From contig NZ_CP019607.1 of assembly GCF_001998865.1 (NCBI RefSeq), positions 434,001-498,000 of the forward strand: a stretch of 64,000 nucleotides of DNA, written 5' to 3'. This stretch comes from Tessaracoccus flavescens. Lineage in GTDB: Bacteria; Actinomycetota; Actinomycetes; Propionibacteriales; Propionibacteriaceae. This document shows positions 8,809-17,900 of the stretch, in pieces. Both the position numbers and the translations under genes were made by a program. The notes beneath the pieces were generated by a model, which saw only the letters and a program-made list of their open reading frames with translations, had not been told where the DNA came from and searched no databases. The first letter of the stretch is position 1; each line of letters opens with the position of its first letter.

Positions 8809-10026
8809 TTGCGCGCGCGCTTGACCGGCCGCGGGCTCGCCCTGCTGATCGTCGGACTTGCCGGCTCTGCGGGGGCCGCGTTCATCGGGGAACTCGACCT
8901 GCTGTGGCTCATGCTGCTGCTCGCCGCGCTCCCGCTGCTCGCCCTCACCTACCTCCTGGTGGCGAGGCCGAGGATCGACCACGAGCGCACCCTCGAGCCA
9001 CCGATGATGCCGATCGGCGAGACGGCGCGCGCCGTCCTGCGGGTGCTGAACAACTCCCCCGCCCAGTCGAGCGCGCTGCGCTTCTCCGACGCCGCCGAGG
9101 CCCCAGTGGGCGGCGGGGCGTCCTTCGTGATCGCGAGGGGCTTCGGCCGGTGGCACCAGGCGGTCGGCTACAGCATGGAGGCGACCTCACGCGGCCGGTT
9201 CACGGTGGGCCCGCTGACCGCCCAGGCGACCGACCCGTTCGGGCTCGCCGCCCGCACCGTCACGTCGAGCGGTGAGAACTCCGTGCTGCGGGTCACCCCT
9301 CACGTCTGGCGGCTGAACGGGCTTCCCGGGGGTGCCGGGCTCGGCGCCGCGGGCGACGCGACGCCCCAACGGATCGGCCAGGCAGGAACCGACGACGTCC
9401 TCGTGCGCGAGCACCGCCACGGCGACGACATGCGGCGCGTGCACTGGAAGATGTCGGCGAAACGCGACGACCTGATGGTGCGGCTCGAAGAGCATCCCTG
9501 GGACCCGTCCAGCACCCTGATCGTGGACACGCGCCGCTCGGCGCACCCCGACCATTCGCCGCGCGGTTCCCTCGAATGGGCGGTCTCGGCCGTCGCCTCC
9601 GTCGGGCAGACGCTGCTCAACGGACGCTTCCGGCTGTCGATCGTCGCGCCGTCGGGCGTCGTGTTCGAGTCGGGCCATTCCGTCGGCCCCGTCGCCCAGC
9701 AGCGGATGCTGGAGGCGCTGACCGACCTCGCACCGTCCGACCAGACCGGCCTCTCGTCCGCCGTCACCGACCCGGAGGCGTTGACGACCTCGGCCTCCAT
9801 CATCGCCGCGACCGGGCTGCTGGGCGCGGCAGACGCCGCCGCCCTCAGCGCAGCCGGCTCCCGCGCCAGGAGCCTCGTGGCGCTCGTCCCCGACGCAGAG
9901 GCCTGGGGTGCGCCGTCGAAGGACCACCAGGATGCCTGCCGCCTGCTGCGCAGCCGCGGCTGGCGCGTGGAGACCTTCTCGCCCGGCGAGAGCGTTCCGA
10001 GCGTCTGGGAGCGGGTGGTCCGGTGA
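8809..10026 (+). CDS. DUF58 domain protein
   Basis: 405-residue protein with two hydrophobic N-terminal segments (about residues 8-45) followed by a cytoplasmic or extracytoplasmic domain. The DUF58 signature is clear: DVLVREHRHGDDMRRVHWK, then SAKRDDLMVRLEE, near residues 200-230. DUF58 proteins are partners of MoxR ATPases and often have a VWA-like fold. The start codon is TTG at 8809 with only a weak AAGGG upstream, so the exact start is uncertain. The stop overlaps the next gene as GTGA, so all three genes of the moxR operon are likely coupled. Confidence 0.88.
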   Translation: MRARLTGRGLALLIVGLAGSAGAAFIGELDLLWLMLLLAALPLLALTYLLVARPRIDHERTLEPPMMPIGETARAVLRVLNNSPAQSSALRFSDAAEAPVGGGASFVIARGFGRWHQAVGYSMEATSRGRFTVGPLTAQATDPFGLAARTVTSSGENSVLRVTPHVWRLNGLPGGAGLGAAGDATPQRIGQAGTDDVLVREHRHGDDMRRVHWKMSAKRDDLMVRLEEHPWDPSSTLIVDTRRSAHPDHSPRGSLEWAVSAVASVGQTLLNGRFRLSIVAPSGVVFESGHSVGPVAQQRMLEALTDLAPSDQTGLSSAVTDPEALTTSASIIAATGLLGAADAAALSAAGSRARSLVALVPDAEAWGAPSKDHQDACRLLRSRGWRVETFSPGESVPSVWERVVR

Positions 10027-12173
10027 AGTTCCGTCAGAACCCGCTGTCCAGCGTTGTCATCGCGCTCGCCGTCTGGGCGTGCCTGCTCCCGCTCGGCGAC
10101 CTGATCGACCGTGAGGCCTTCCTGCTGGAGTCCCTGCCCATCGTCGGGATCTCCGCCGTGATCGGCCTCGTGCTCTCGCTCCTGCACGCCCCCCGCATTC
10201 TGATCCTGCTCGCCCAGACCGTCGGCCTCGCGGGCGTCGTCGTATGGCGTGGACTCTCGCTCGCCGGCCCCGGCGATGCGCTCGGCGCCCTGCGCCTGCT
10301 GACCAGCGACGGCGTCGAGGCGATCCGCACCCAGGCGCCACCGCTCGCGGCGGTGCCCGGCCTGATCTGGCTGGTCCTGCTGCTGAGCGCGCTGCTGGTG
10401 CTCGTGGTCGAACTACTCGTCAACGGGCTGGAACAGCCCGGCTGGTCGATCGCGCCGCTGTCGCTGCCCTTCGTCATCTCCGCGCTCATCGTCAGACAGG
10501 ATCTGGGTTTCCTGGACGTGCTGCCGGTGGTCGGGGGGTATCTGCTGATCCTGCTCGTCTCCAGCGGAACGGGTCGTGGCGCCGCGACGGGCCGGGCGTC
10601 GCGCCAGGGCAGCTACCAGGCCTCGCGCTATGCGACGGCGGCGGTGATGGCCGCCATCGCGGTGGTCGCCGCCCTCGTGCTCGCCCCGCTCATCCCGCTC
10701 GGCCAGAAGCAGCCGTGGAACAGCGCAGGCTCCGACGGGCCCATCCAGCTGAGCGATCCGACGGTCCGGCTCAACGAGGACCTCCGGCGCCCGGAGGACT
10801 CCCCCGTGCTCACCTACACACCGAGCGACGGCGAGCCGACCTACCTGCGCACCGTCGCCCTGAGCAATCTCACGGCCGACGGGGCCCGCCTCGTTCCCAT
10901 GCGGCTCAGCCGGTTCGGCCTCGGGGGCGCCTACGACTACCCCGGAGACGACGTGCGGGTCGAGGTGCAGATGCGCGACGTCCCCTCCGAGTACCTGCCA
11001 GCGCCGTTCGCGGCGGACAGCTTCTCGGCGGAAGGCACGTGGAGCTTCGATCCAGACACCATGAGCATCGTCGCCGCCGGCGAGACCCGCGCAGAGCAGA
11101 CCGTCAACCTCCGCTACTCCGTCGACTCCACGATCCCGAACCCGACGAAGGAACAGGTCGAGGCGGCGGCGGTCGGCACCGGAGTCGACCCCGTCAACTC
11201 GGAGGTGCCCAGCGGACTCTCCGCCGAGATCGAGGCACTCACCAGCGAGGTGGTCGGCTCCGCTGAGACCGCGGGGCAGAAGGCTATGGCGATCCAGTCC
11301 TACCTGCGCTCGGACCGGTTCACCTACTCCCTCGAGGCCCCCACCGGCACCGGAAGCGATGTGGTCAGCGCCTTCCTGCTCAACGATCCGGAGGGCTACT
11401 GCATCCACTTCTCCGCGGCCATGATCACGATGGCCCGGATGGAGGGCATCCCGGCACGGATGGCAATCGGCTTCACCCCCGGCGAGCGTCAGGAGGACGG
11501 CTCCTACGAGGTGACCACCCACGACGCGCACGCCTGGCCGGAGCTGTACCTCGACGGGCTCGGCTGGGTCCCGTTCGAGCCGACCCCCGCCTTCGACGGC
11601 CCGCCCGAGTACACCGACCCGGCGCAGCAGCCGTCCGCTCCCCCGTCGCAGACGCCGACTGCCTCGGCCCCGCCGTCCGCCGTTCCCCAGCAGCCGACCC
11701 CGACCATGACGCCCCCTGCCCAGCCCGAGGAGGGCGGCCAGGGCCAGGACGGCGGGGGCGCGGTCGTGATCGGGATCGCCGCCCTCGTCCTGCTGCTCGC
11801 GCTGCCGCTGATCGTGCGCTCGCTCCAGCGGGCCGTGAGGCTCCGCTCTGGCCAGGAGCCGTCGGCCCTTGCCGACGGCGCTTGGTCGGAGGTGCGGGCG
11901 ACCCTTCGCGACCATGGGCTGCCCTGGTCGAAGGCCTCACCCGGGCCCGCCTCCCGCGAGCTCGCGGAGTCGCTGCCGCAGCAGGCGGCAGCCGCGCTCT
12001 CCGAGGTCGCGCACACGGTCGAGCTGAGCCGCTTCTCCCGCGGCGACGTCGACACCGACCAGCTCGCCGCGCAGGTGAAGTCGCTTCGCACGTCGGTCGC
12101 GAGGGGCGCGGGCACCGGCACCCGGATCAGGGCGCTCCTGCTGCCGAGATCGGTGTTTACGCGCCATGGCTGA
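10023..12173 (+). CDS. TgpA-like membrane transglutaminase (DUF3488 + transglutaminase-like domain)
   Basis: Membrane protein of 716 residues. Several hydrophobic helices occupy roughly residues 10-230 (DUF3488/TgpA_N), followed by an extracytoplasmic transglutaminase-like domain. The catalytic Cys460 lies in GYCIHFSAAMITMARMEGIP, His in THDAHAWPELY, and the third position in the WVPFEPTPA context. A Pro/Ser/Thr linker, one more transmembrane helix (VVIGIAALVLLLALPLIV) and a cytoplasmic tail follow. The start was set at the GTG in the GTGA overlap with DUF58; the frame is open further upstream but that part is a shadow. Role is probably protein cross-linking or proteolysis at the envelope together with MoxR and DUF58; the substrate is unknown. 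Confidence 0.9.
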   Translation: MKFRQNPLSSVVIALAVWACLLPLGDLIDREAFLLESLPIVGISAVIGLVLSLLHAPRILILLAQTVGLAGVVVWRGLSLAGPGDALGALRLLTSDGVEAIRTQAPPLAAVPGLIWLVLLLSALLVLVVELLVNGLEQPGWSIAPLSLPFVISALIVRQDLGFLDVLPVVGGYLLILLVSSGTGRGAATGRASRQGSYQASRYATAAVMAAIAVVAALVLAPLIPLGQKQPWNSAGSDGPIQLSDPTVRLNEDLRRPEDSPVLTYTPSDGEPTYLRTVALSNLTADGARLVPMRLSRFGLGGAYDYPGDDVRVEVQMRDVPSEYLPAPFAADSFSAEGTWSFDPDTMSIVAAGETRAEQTVNLRYSVDSTIPNPTKEQVEAAAVGTGVDPVNSEVPSGLSAEIEALTSEVVGSAETAGQKAMAIQSYLRSDRFTYSLEAPTGTGSDVVSAFLLNDPEGYCIHFSAAMITMARMEGIPARMAIGFTPGERQEDGSYEVTTHDAHAWPELYLDGLGWVPFEPTPAFDGPPEYTDPAQQPSAPPSQTPTASAPPSAVPQQPTPTMTPPAQPEEGGQGQDGGGAVVIGIAALVLLLALPLIVRSLQRAVRLRSGQEPSALADGAWSEVRATLRDHGLPWSKASPGPASRELAESLPQQAAAALSEVAHTVELSRFSRGDVDTDQLAAQVKSLRTSVARGAGTGTRIRALLLPRSVFTRHG

Positions 12174-12205
12174 CCGGTCTTCTTTCGGCACGTTGACCAG
12201 GTGCA

Positions 12206-12211
12206 TAGAAT
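12206..12211 (+). promoter_or_regulatory. Possible -10 element upstream of the DUF3040 gene
   Basis: TAGAAT fits an actinobacterial -10 box and sits in the 139-base spacer before the DUF3040 gene. The -35 position 17 bases upstream (TTTCGG) is weak. It would give a leader of about 95 bases. Suggestive only. Confidence 0.35.
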
Positions 12212-12312
12212 GAACCTCATAGACGACGCCCGGACCGATCCGACTGGCGCCATGGAACCGTCGTCAGTGGCCGGGAAGCCGCTGCCGACCACGAGCCGAC
12301 GAGGGAGATGAC

Positions 12313-12693
12313 ATGGCACTTTCCGAACAGGAACGCAAGCTGCTCGAGCAGCTCGAGGCGTCCCTCATGGCCGATGACCCGAAGCTCGCGGATCGTCTGA
12401 GTGGCACCGCCGAGGTGCGCGTCCACCGTCGACGCGCCGCGTTGGCCGGGCTCGGCTTCGTGGTTGGCATCGTGGTCCTGCTCGCCGGGGTGCAGGTGCA
12501 TCCCGCGATCAGCATCGTCGGTTTCCTGATCATGCTCGGTGCCGCGCTGCTGGGGATCAACTCCTGGCAGCGGGTCGGCGACGACGGCGCCCAGCCTGCC
12601 AAGCCCGCCGCACCGAAGAACACTCCCCCCACGAGCGACTTCATGGACAAGCTTGAGGAGCGCTGGCGCCGCCGCGAACAGGGCGACCGCTAA
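12313..12693 (+). CDS. DUF3040 small membrane protein
   Basis: 126-residue protein of the actinobacterial DUF3040 family, typically encoded beside mraZ. The N-terminus MALSEQERKLLEQLEASL is the family hallmark, followed by LADRL and a basic HRRRA. Two predicted membrane helices follow at about residues 45-61 and 66-83. The C-terminal tail is Pro/Lys-rich and charged. A GGGAG motif precedes the ATG. Function is unknown; conservation with the dcw locus hints at envelope or division. The gene ends 2 bases before the convergent CueP gene. Confidence 0.88.
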   Translation: MALSEQERKLLEQLEASLMADDPKLADRLSGTAEVRVHRRRAALAGLGFVVGIVVLLAGVQVHPAISIVGFLIMLGAALLGINSWQRVGDDGAQPAKPAAPKNTPPTSDFMDKLEERWRRREQGDR

Positions 12694-12695
12694 CC

Positions 12696-13286
12696 TCAGG
12701 CCAGCTGCATCGTCGTGATGCAGGTCGGGTCCTCCGCCCCGGTCGAGACCTCCGTGGTCGCCGTCCTCCCGTCGTGCTCGACGGTGACTGTCGCGGTGAT
12801 CTCCTTCGGAAGCCAGAACCCCGCGAACCCGTTCGGCGCCGTGGTGACCTGGCCGTCGAAGATCTCCTGACCGTCCTCCCCGACGATCGTGACGTCGAAC
12901 TCCTGCTGTGCCAGCTCCCCCTGGCAGCTGGCCAGGTTGTGGTTGTAGCACTCATGCGTGCCGGTGACGTAGGGCGCGACCGACAGATAGAAGGCGTCCT
13001 CGATGGGGAGGCTCACCTGCTGCTTCTCGTCGGCGAGGATCAGCTCCCCCGGGAGCACCGACCCGTACGGCCCGTTCTCCCGGTCCTCATTGGTGCCGTC
13101 GAGCGCCTCGACGATCTCGGTGACCGACCTGCCCGCGAGATCGTGTTGCGCGAGGAAGTCGTCGACATCGACCGCCGCGGCGCTGGTGCTGGCCGGCTGC
13201 GGGCCGGGCGCGGGCTGGTCGGCGGTGCAGGCACCCGCGGCGATCAGGGTGGCGAGGGAGGCGGTGGCGATGAGCAGCGTGCGCAC
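12696..13286 (-). CDS. CueP-like periplasmic/lipoprotein copper-binding protein
   Basis: 196-residue exported protein. A signal peptide ends in a lipobox-like AAGAC, so Cys about 19 may be lipid-modified. The mature part has CYNHNLASCQGEL around residues 110-122 and the C-terminal DPTCITTMQLA, both resembling the conserved Cys/His motifs of CueP, the Salmonella periplasmic copper protein. NGFAGFWLPKEI is also typical of the family. GTG start with AAAGG 8 bases upstream. A CsoR-like palindrome lies 37 bases upstream, supporting copper control. Copper binding is inferred from family and operator. Confidence 0.75.
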   Translation of the reverse strand: MRTLLIATASLATLIAAGACTADQPAPGPQPASTSAAAVDVDDFLAQHDLAGRSVTEIVEALDGTNEDRENGPYGSVLPGELILADEKQQVSLPIEDAFYLSVAPYVTGTHECYNHNLASCQGELAQQEFDVTIVGEDGQEIFDGQVTTAPNGFAGFWLPKEITATVTVEHDGRTATTEVSTGAEDPTCITTMQLA

Positions 13287-13322
13287 GGAGCGGACCTTTC
13301 GTCTGGGTTATCTTCCCTCGAA

Positions 13323-13341
13323 CATACCTGGTGGGGGTATG
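13323..13341 (-). promoter_or_regulatory. CsoR-like copper operator upstream of the CueP gene
   Basis: CATACC-N7-GGTATG palindrome with a C/G tract. On the minus strand it reads CATACCCCCACCAGGTATG, matching the general form TACC(C)-N-GGGGTA of CsoR-family operators. It lies just upstream of the CueP-like gene at the expected promoter position. No csoR gene is present in the window, so the regulator is inferred. Confidence 0.6.
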
Positions 13342-13362
13342 CCGACCAGGGGCGGGGTCGGT

Positions 13363-13755
13363 TTAGCCTTCGTCCTCCGGTTCGGCCTTGCACGCGGCCG
13401 CGGGCAGGAGGCCGAGGATCTGGGCATGCCGGATCAGGAACTCCCTCTCGTCCAAACGCTTGCGCCGCAGCCAGGCCGTCACCTCGTCGTTGTGTTTGCT
13501 CGCATTGCACGAACGGCAGGCGGGCACGACGTTGTCGAGGGTGTAGCGGCCGCCGCGGGAGATCGGCAGGACGCAGTCGCGCTGCAGCGGCGCCCCCGTC
13601 GCCCCGCAGTAGGCGCATCGTCCCCAGGCCGCGACCATGGCCTTCCACTGCTGGTCGGTCAGGTCGTTGTCGACGCGGGCGAGCCGACTCTGGCGCCGCT
13701 TCGCATAGCGTGCCCGGGTCGCGGCCGAGGCGGTGATCTTGCGTCGTTGTGGCAC
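13363..13755 (-). CDS. HNH endonuclease domain protein
   Basis: 130-residue protein with a compact HNH nuclease fold. CAYCG supplies the first zinc-ligand pair, DCVLPISRGG takes the place of the first H-containing motif, and YTLDNVVPACRSCNASK gives the N and second Cys pair. The usual DHxxP is here DCVLPISRGG, so the first catalytic His is replaced by Cys or shifted; activity is therefore uncertain. The N-terminus is strongly basic. GTG start; a TAGCAT box 6 bases before it suggests a leaderless transcript. It lies between the copper gene and the SOS operon, with no obvious partner. Possibly a housekeeping or mobile HNH protein. Confidence 0.8.
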   Translation of the reverse strand: MPQRRKITASAATRARYAKRRQSRLARVDNDLTDQQWKAMVAAWGRCAYCGATGAPLQRDCVLPISRGGRYTLDNVVPACRSCNASKHNDEVTAWLRRKRLDEREFLIRHAQILGLLPAAACKAEPEDEG

Positions 13756-13761
13756 GCCTGG

Positions 13762-13767
13762 ATGCTA
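13762..13767 (-). promoter_or_regulatory. -10 box of the HNH gene (leaderless type)
   Basis: TAGCAT on the minus strand, 6 bases before the GTG start at 13755, with no Shine-Dalgarno in between. This is the spacing of actinobacterial leaderless promoters. Confidence 0.5.
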
Positions 13768-13783
13768 CCGACCCACCAGCGGT

Positions 13784-14971
13784 TCAGCCCGCAGCCGTGA
13801 GGACGTCGGCGCGCCGGGCCAGCCGGGCGCGCTGCACCGCGTGCGGCCCGAACCGGAGCACCGCACGGTCGATCGCCGACTCCGCCTCCTCCCACCCCCG
13901 CTCCGGCTCGTCGAGCCTCGGCTGCTGGTAGGTCTCCGACTTCGGCACCAGCTTCTCCACCCGCACCCCGACCCGCCGGATCCGGGCACGCTGCAACGCC
14001 AGCTTCTCGAACAGCCGCAGCGCCTCCGCGTAGATGTCGTTGGTCTTGTCGGTGTAGGCCTTCAACGTGCCGGACCGGGTGATCGTCGTGAAGTCGGCGA
14101 ACCGCACCGAGAGCGTCACCGTCTTTCCCACCATCTCCTGCGCCCGCATCCGGCCCGCCGTCCGGTCGGCCATCCGCAGGATCTCGGTGACGACAAGGGC
14201 CGGGTCGTCGGTGTCGCGACCGAACGTCTCCTGCGAGCCGACGCTGTGCTCGGCGGGCTCGCGGGCGATCACGGAGCGGTCGTCGCGCCCCCAGGCCAGG
14301 TCGAACAGCAGTTCGCCCGGCCCGTCGCCAAGTGCCCGCTGCAGCGTCGGCTTCGACGTGTTGGCCAGGTCACGCACCGTGCTGAGCCCCAGCCGGTGCA
14401 GCTTGCCTGCCGTCGCCTCGCCCACCCCCCAGATCGCCTCGACGGGCAGCGGATGCAGGAAGGCGATCGTGTCCTCCGCCTTCACCCGGACGAGGCCGTC
14501 CGGCTTGGCCTGCTTGGAGGCGAGCTTCGCGATGAACTTGCTCGGCCCGATGCCGACGGAGCAGGCGATCGACTGCTCGTCCATCACCTGTGCCCGCAAC
14601 TGCTCGCCGATGACGATCGGGTCCCCGCCGAGCCTGCGCATGGCGGTGGTGAGGTCGATGAAGGCCTCGTCGATGGAGGCCATCTCGACCCGGTCGGTGA
14701 GGGTGTCGAAGATCTCCGAGATCCCGGAGGAGACGGCGGAGTAGTGATCGAAGTCGGGGTGGACGACGGCGACCTTCGGGCACAGCCGTCGCGCCCTGCT
14801 CGACGGCATGCCCGAGGTGATCCCGAACCGCCTGGCCGGATAGTTGGCGGAAAGCACCACTCCCCTCGTCGAGCCGCCGACGAACATCGGCACCTCCCGG
14901 AGTTCGGGGTGCCTCGCCATCTCGACCGAGGCGTAGAACGCGTCCATGTCCACGTGTGCGATGACCCGCAT
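13784..14971 (-). CDS. dinB: DNA polymerase IV (Y-family) DinB
   Basis: Error-prone translesion polymerase of 395 residues. The catalytic carboxylates are intact in HVDMDAFYASVE (residues 6-17) and SIDEAFIDL (about 102-110), and the steric/nucleotide region VVLSANYPARRFGI is present. Helix-hairpin-helix (IWGVGEATAGKLHRLGL) and little-finger parts follow. The intact active site separates it from ImuB, the inactive Y-family partner that usually accompanies DnaE2. It begins 3 bases after the dnaE2 stop, so it is almost certainly the last gene of the LexA-controlled operon. No clear C-terminal clamp-binding motif was seen. Confidence 0.94.
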   Translation of the reverse strand: MRVIAHVDMDAFYASVEMARHPELREVPMFVGGSTRGVVLSANYPARRFGITSGMPSSRARRLCPKVAVVHPDFDHYSAVSSGISEIFDTLTDRVEMASIDEAFIDLTTAMRRLGGDPIVIGEQLRAQVMDEQSIACSVGIGPSKFIAKLASKQAKPDGLVRVKAEDTIAFLHPLPVEAIWGVGEATAGKLHRLGLSTVRDLANTSKPTLQRALGDGPGELLFDLAWGRDDRSVIAREPAEHSVGSQETFGRDTDDPALVVTEILRMADRTAGRMRAQEMVGKTVTLSVRFADFTTITRSGTLKAYTDKTNDIYAEALRLFEKLALQRARIRRVGVRVEKLVPKSETYQQPRLDEPERGWEEAESAIDRAVLRFGPHAVQRARLARRADVLTAAG

Positions 14972-14974
14972 GGG

Positions 14975-17900
14975 CTACCTCCCTGAGCTTCCGGGGCTGG
15001 AGTGCCACAGCTTGCGTGGCGCCTCCGCGGCCCCGGTTCCTGCCGGTTTGATGTCTGAATAGGGCGACTGCTTGAAGCCGCTTGCGTGGACGAGGACCCG
15101 CCTTCGCCCCATGCCGCCCGCCCGCGTGTGCTGTTGCGGATCGGGTGGCGGCTCGAAGCCCTCGGGGGCGGGCTCATCGCCGTCGCCTTCTCCCGCCTGC
15201 GCGGCGGGCTGCTTCGGGCGCTCCTCCCAGGTGCCGACCAGCGAGTAGCCCTCGGGCACCTCGTCGAGGATGGCGGTCACCGCGGCGATCGCCTCCTCCT
15301 CGCTCGCCCCCTCGGCCAGCGCGCCCCGCCACGCCTCATCGAGCGTGCCGAGATCCCAGGCCCCTGTGGCCCGGATGGAGATGCCGCGCGGGCCGGTGCG
15401 GCGGATCTTGCCGCGTACCAGCAGCATCCACGACGAGAAGACCGTCGAAGCGTACGGCCCCTGGACGTCCTCGAAGAAGGTGGTGTCGACCGGCCCCGTC
15501 GAGTCGTCGAGCGTGAGGAAGATCACCCGCCGGCCTGAGCGCACCGGAGGTGTCTGGGTGGCGACCTTCACGCCTGCGACGAGCACCTCGGACTGGTTGC
15601 GGTGCTGCAGCAGCACCCGCGAACTGGACGCCCCGATGGCCCGCAGCAGCGGCAGGTACCTCCCCATGATGTGCTGACTGGCGTCGAGGCCGAGGATCTC
15701 GAGTTCGGCCCGCAGCCGCTGCTCGTCGTCCATCTCCGGAAGGCCCGTCACGACCACGTCCGCGGTCGCCTCGGCGTCGGTCTCGCCGAAGTCAAGGGCA
15801 CCCTGCACGGCCTGCGCGCTGCGCTCGGCCTGCTGCCGTTGCGCCCTGGCCAGCTCCGCCGGATCGTCGCTCAGCACCTGCCGCCTGCGGCCCTTCGCCC
15901 GCGCCGCCGCCCTCTCGTCTGCCCTCCGGGCACGGTGCAGGTCTGCCAGCGCGAGCAGGAGGTCGCGCCGGGTCACCTGGTCGTGGCGGCGCACAGGGGC
16001 GCCACGCCCGACGCCGTAGAGCCGGTCGAAGGCTCCGGCGAGGATCAGCCGCTCGACGACCGGTTCGCTCGCCCGCGCCCTCGCCCAGAAGTCGCTGAGC
16101 GAGACGAACGGCTGGCCCGCGACGATGCGTTCGATCTCCGCCTCGGAGATGCCCTTGACGTCGGCGAGCGCGAGGCGGATGCCCCAGCCCTCTACCCGGG
16201 GCAGCCCCTCCGTGGTGGTCGGCGCCCCCATGGCGAAGTGCTCGGGAAGGCGCACCTCCTCGCCCAGCTCGTCGACGAGTTCCTCGAGCCGTTCGGCCCG
16301 GTACTGGCCCGTGCTGCGGTTCACGTCGAGGCCGAGCACCGAGATGTTCATCCGTCTCGCCTCCTCCAGCAGCAGCCGCTTCGGGTACATGCCTGGATCG
16401 TGGGTGAGGATGCCGGAGAGGAAGTGCGCCGGGTAGTGGCGCTTCAGCCAGGCTGACTGGTAGGTGGGCAGCGCGAAGGCCGCTGCGTGTGCCTTGCAGA
16501 ACCCGAAGGAGGCGAAGGACTCGAGGATGAACCAGATCTGGTCGATCAGGTCCTCCGGGTAGTCCCTTTCCGTCGCCTTCTGCGTGAACCACCGCCTGAC
16601 CTGGCGCTGGCCCTCCGGGTCGCCGAGGGCGCGGCGCACCTCGTCGGCCTGGGCGAAGGTGCAGCCGGTGACGGCGGAGATGATCATGATCAGCTGTTCG
16701 TGGAAGACGACCACGCCGTAGGTCTGTTCGAGCGCGGGGATGAGGCTCTCGTGCAGGTACTCGGGCTCGATCCACCCCTGTCTCGCCTCCAGGAACGGGG
16801 TCACCATGTCGGACTTGACCGGGCCGGGCCGGAAGAGGGAGATGTCGACGATGAGGTCGTGGAAGGTCTCGGGGCCGAACTTGCCGACCAGTTCACGCTG
16901 GCCCGGCGACTCGATCTGGAAGCAGCCGAGGGTCGCCCGGTGGGCGATCATGTCGTAGACGGCCTCGTCGTCGAACGGCGCCAGCGCGTCGATGTCAGGC
17001 GCCGGCCCCTCCGCATCGGTGCGGTCGATCTCCTCGAGGGCGTGTGCCATGGCCGACTGCATCCGGATCCCGAGCACGTCGAGCTTGAGCAGCCCGAGGT
17101 CCTCGACGTCGTCCTTGTCGAACTGGCTCATCGGGTAGCCGCCGTAGCTGGCCTCCAGCGGGGTGCGCTGGCCGAGCGACGAGTCGCTGAGGATGACGCC
17201 GCACGGATGCAGCGCGATGTGGCGGGGCAGCCCGTCGAGGGATTCGACGAGTCCGAAGAGGAGATCGAGCCGCTCCTCCCCCAGCCCGGCGGCCCGCAGC
17301 TCGGGCAGGTCGCGCAACGCGTTGCGCGCGTCGCGGGCGCGGATGTGCGGGAACGCCTTCGCCATGGCGTCGATCTCCACCGGCGGCAGGCTGAGCGCCG
17401 CGCCGACGTCACGCACGGCGTGGCGCACCCGGTACGTCTCGAGCATCGCGACGCACGCGACCCGCTGCCCACCGAAGGTCTCGAGGATCTTGTCGTAGAC
17501 CTCCGTGCGGCGGGCCGACTCGACGTCGAGGTCGATGTCGGGCAGCGCGACCCTGAGCGGGGAGAGGAAGCGTTCCATGATCAGGCCGTAGCGGATGGGA
17601 TCGACCCCGGAGACGCCGAGCGCGTAGTTGACGAGGCTGCCCGCCCCGGAGCCGCGGGCCGCGCAGCGGATGCCTAGCTCGCGGATCAGGCCCACCACGT
17701 CGCCGACGGTGAGGAAGTAGGACTCGAACCCGAGCTTTCCGATCACGGCGAGTTCGTCGTCGAGCCGGTCGAACACGTCGCGCCCCGGGGCCGCGTAGCG
17801 CTCAGCGATGCCCGACTCACAGCGGGCGCGCAGCACCGAGGCCGCCTGCTCGGGGGTGGTGCCGAGGGTCTCGAACTCGGGCAGCCGGATCTCGCCGAGA

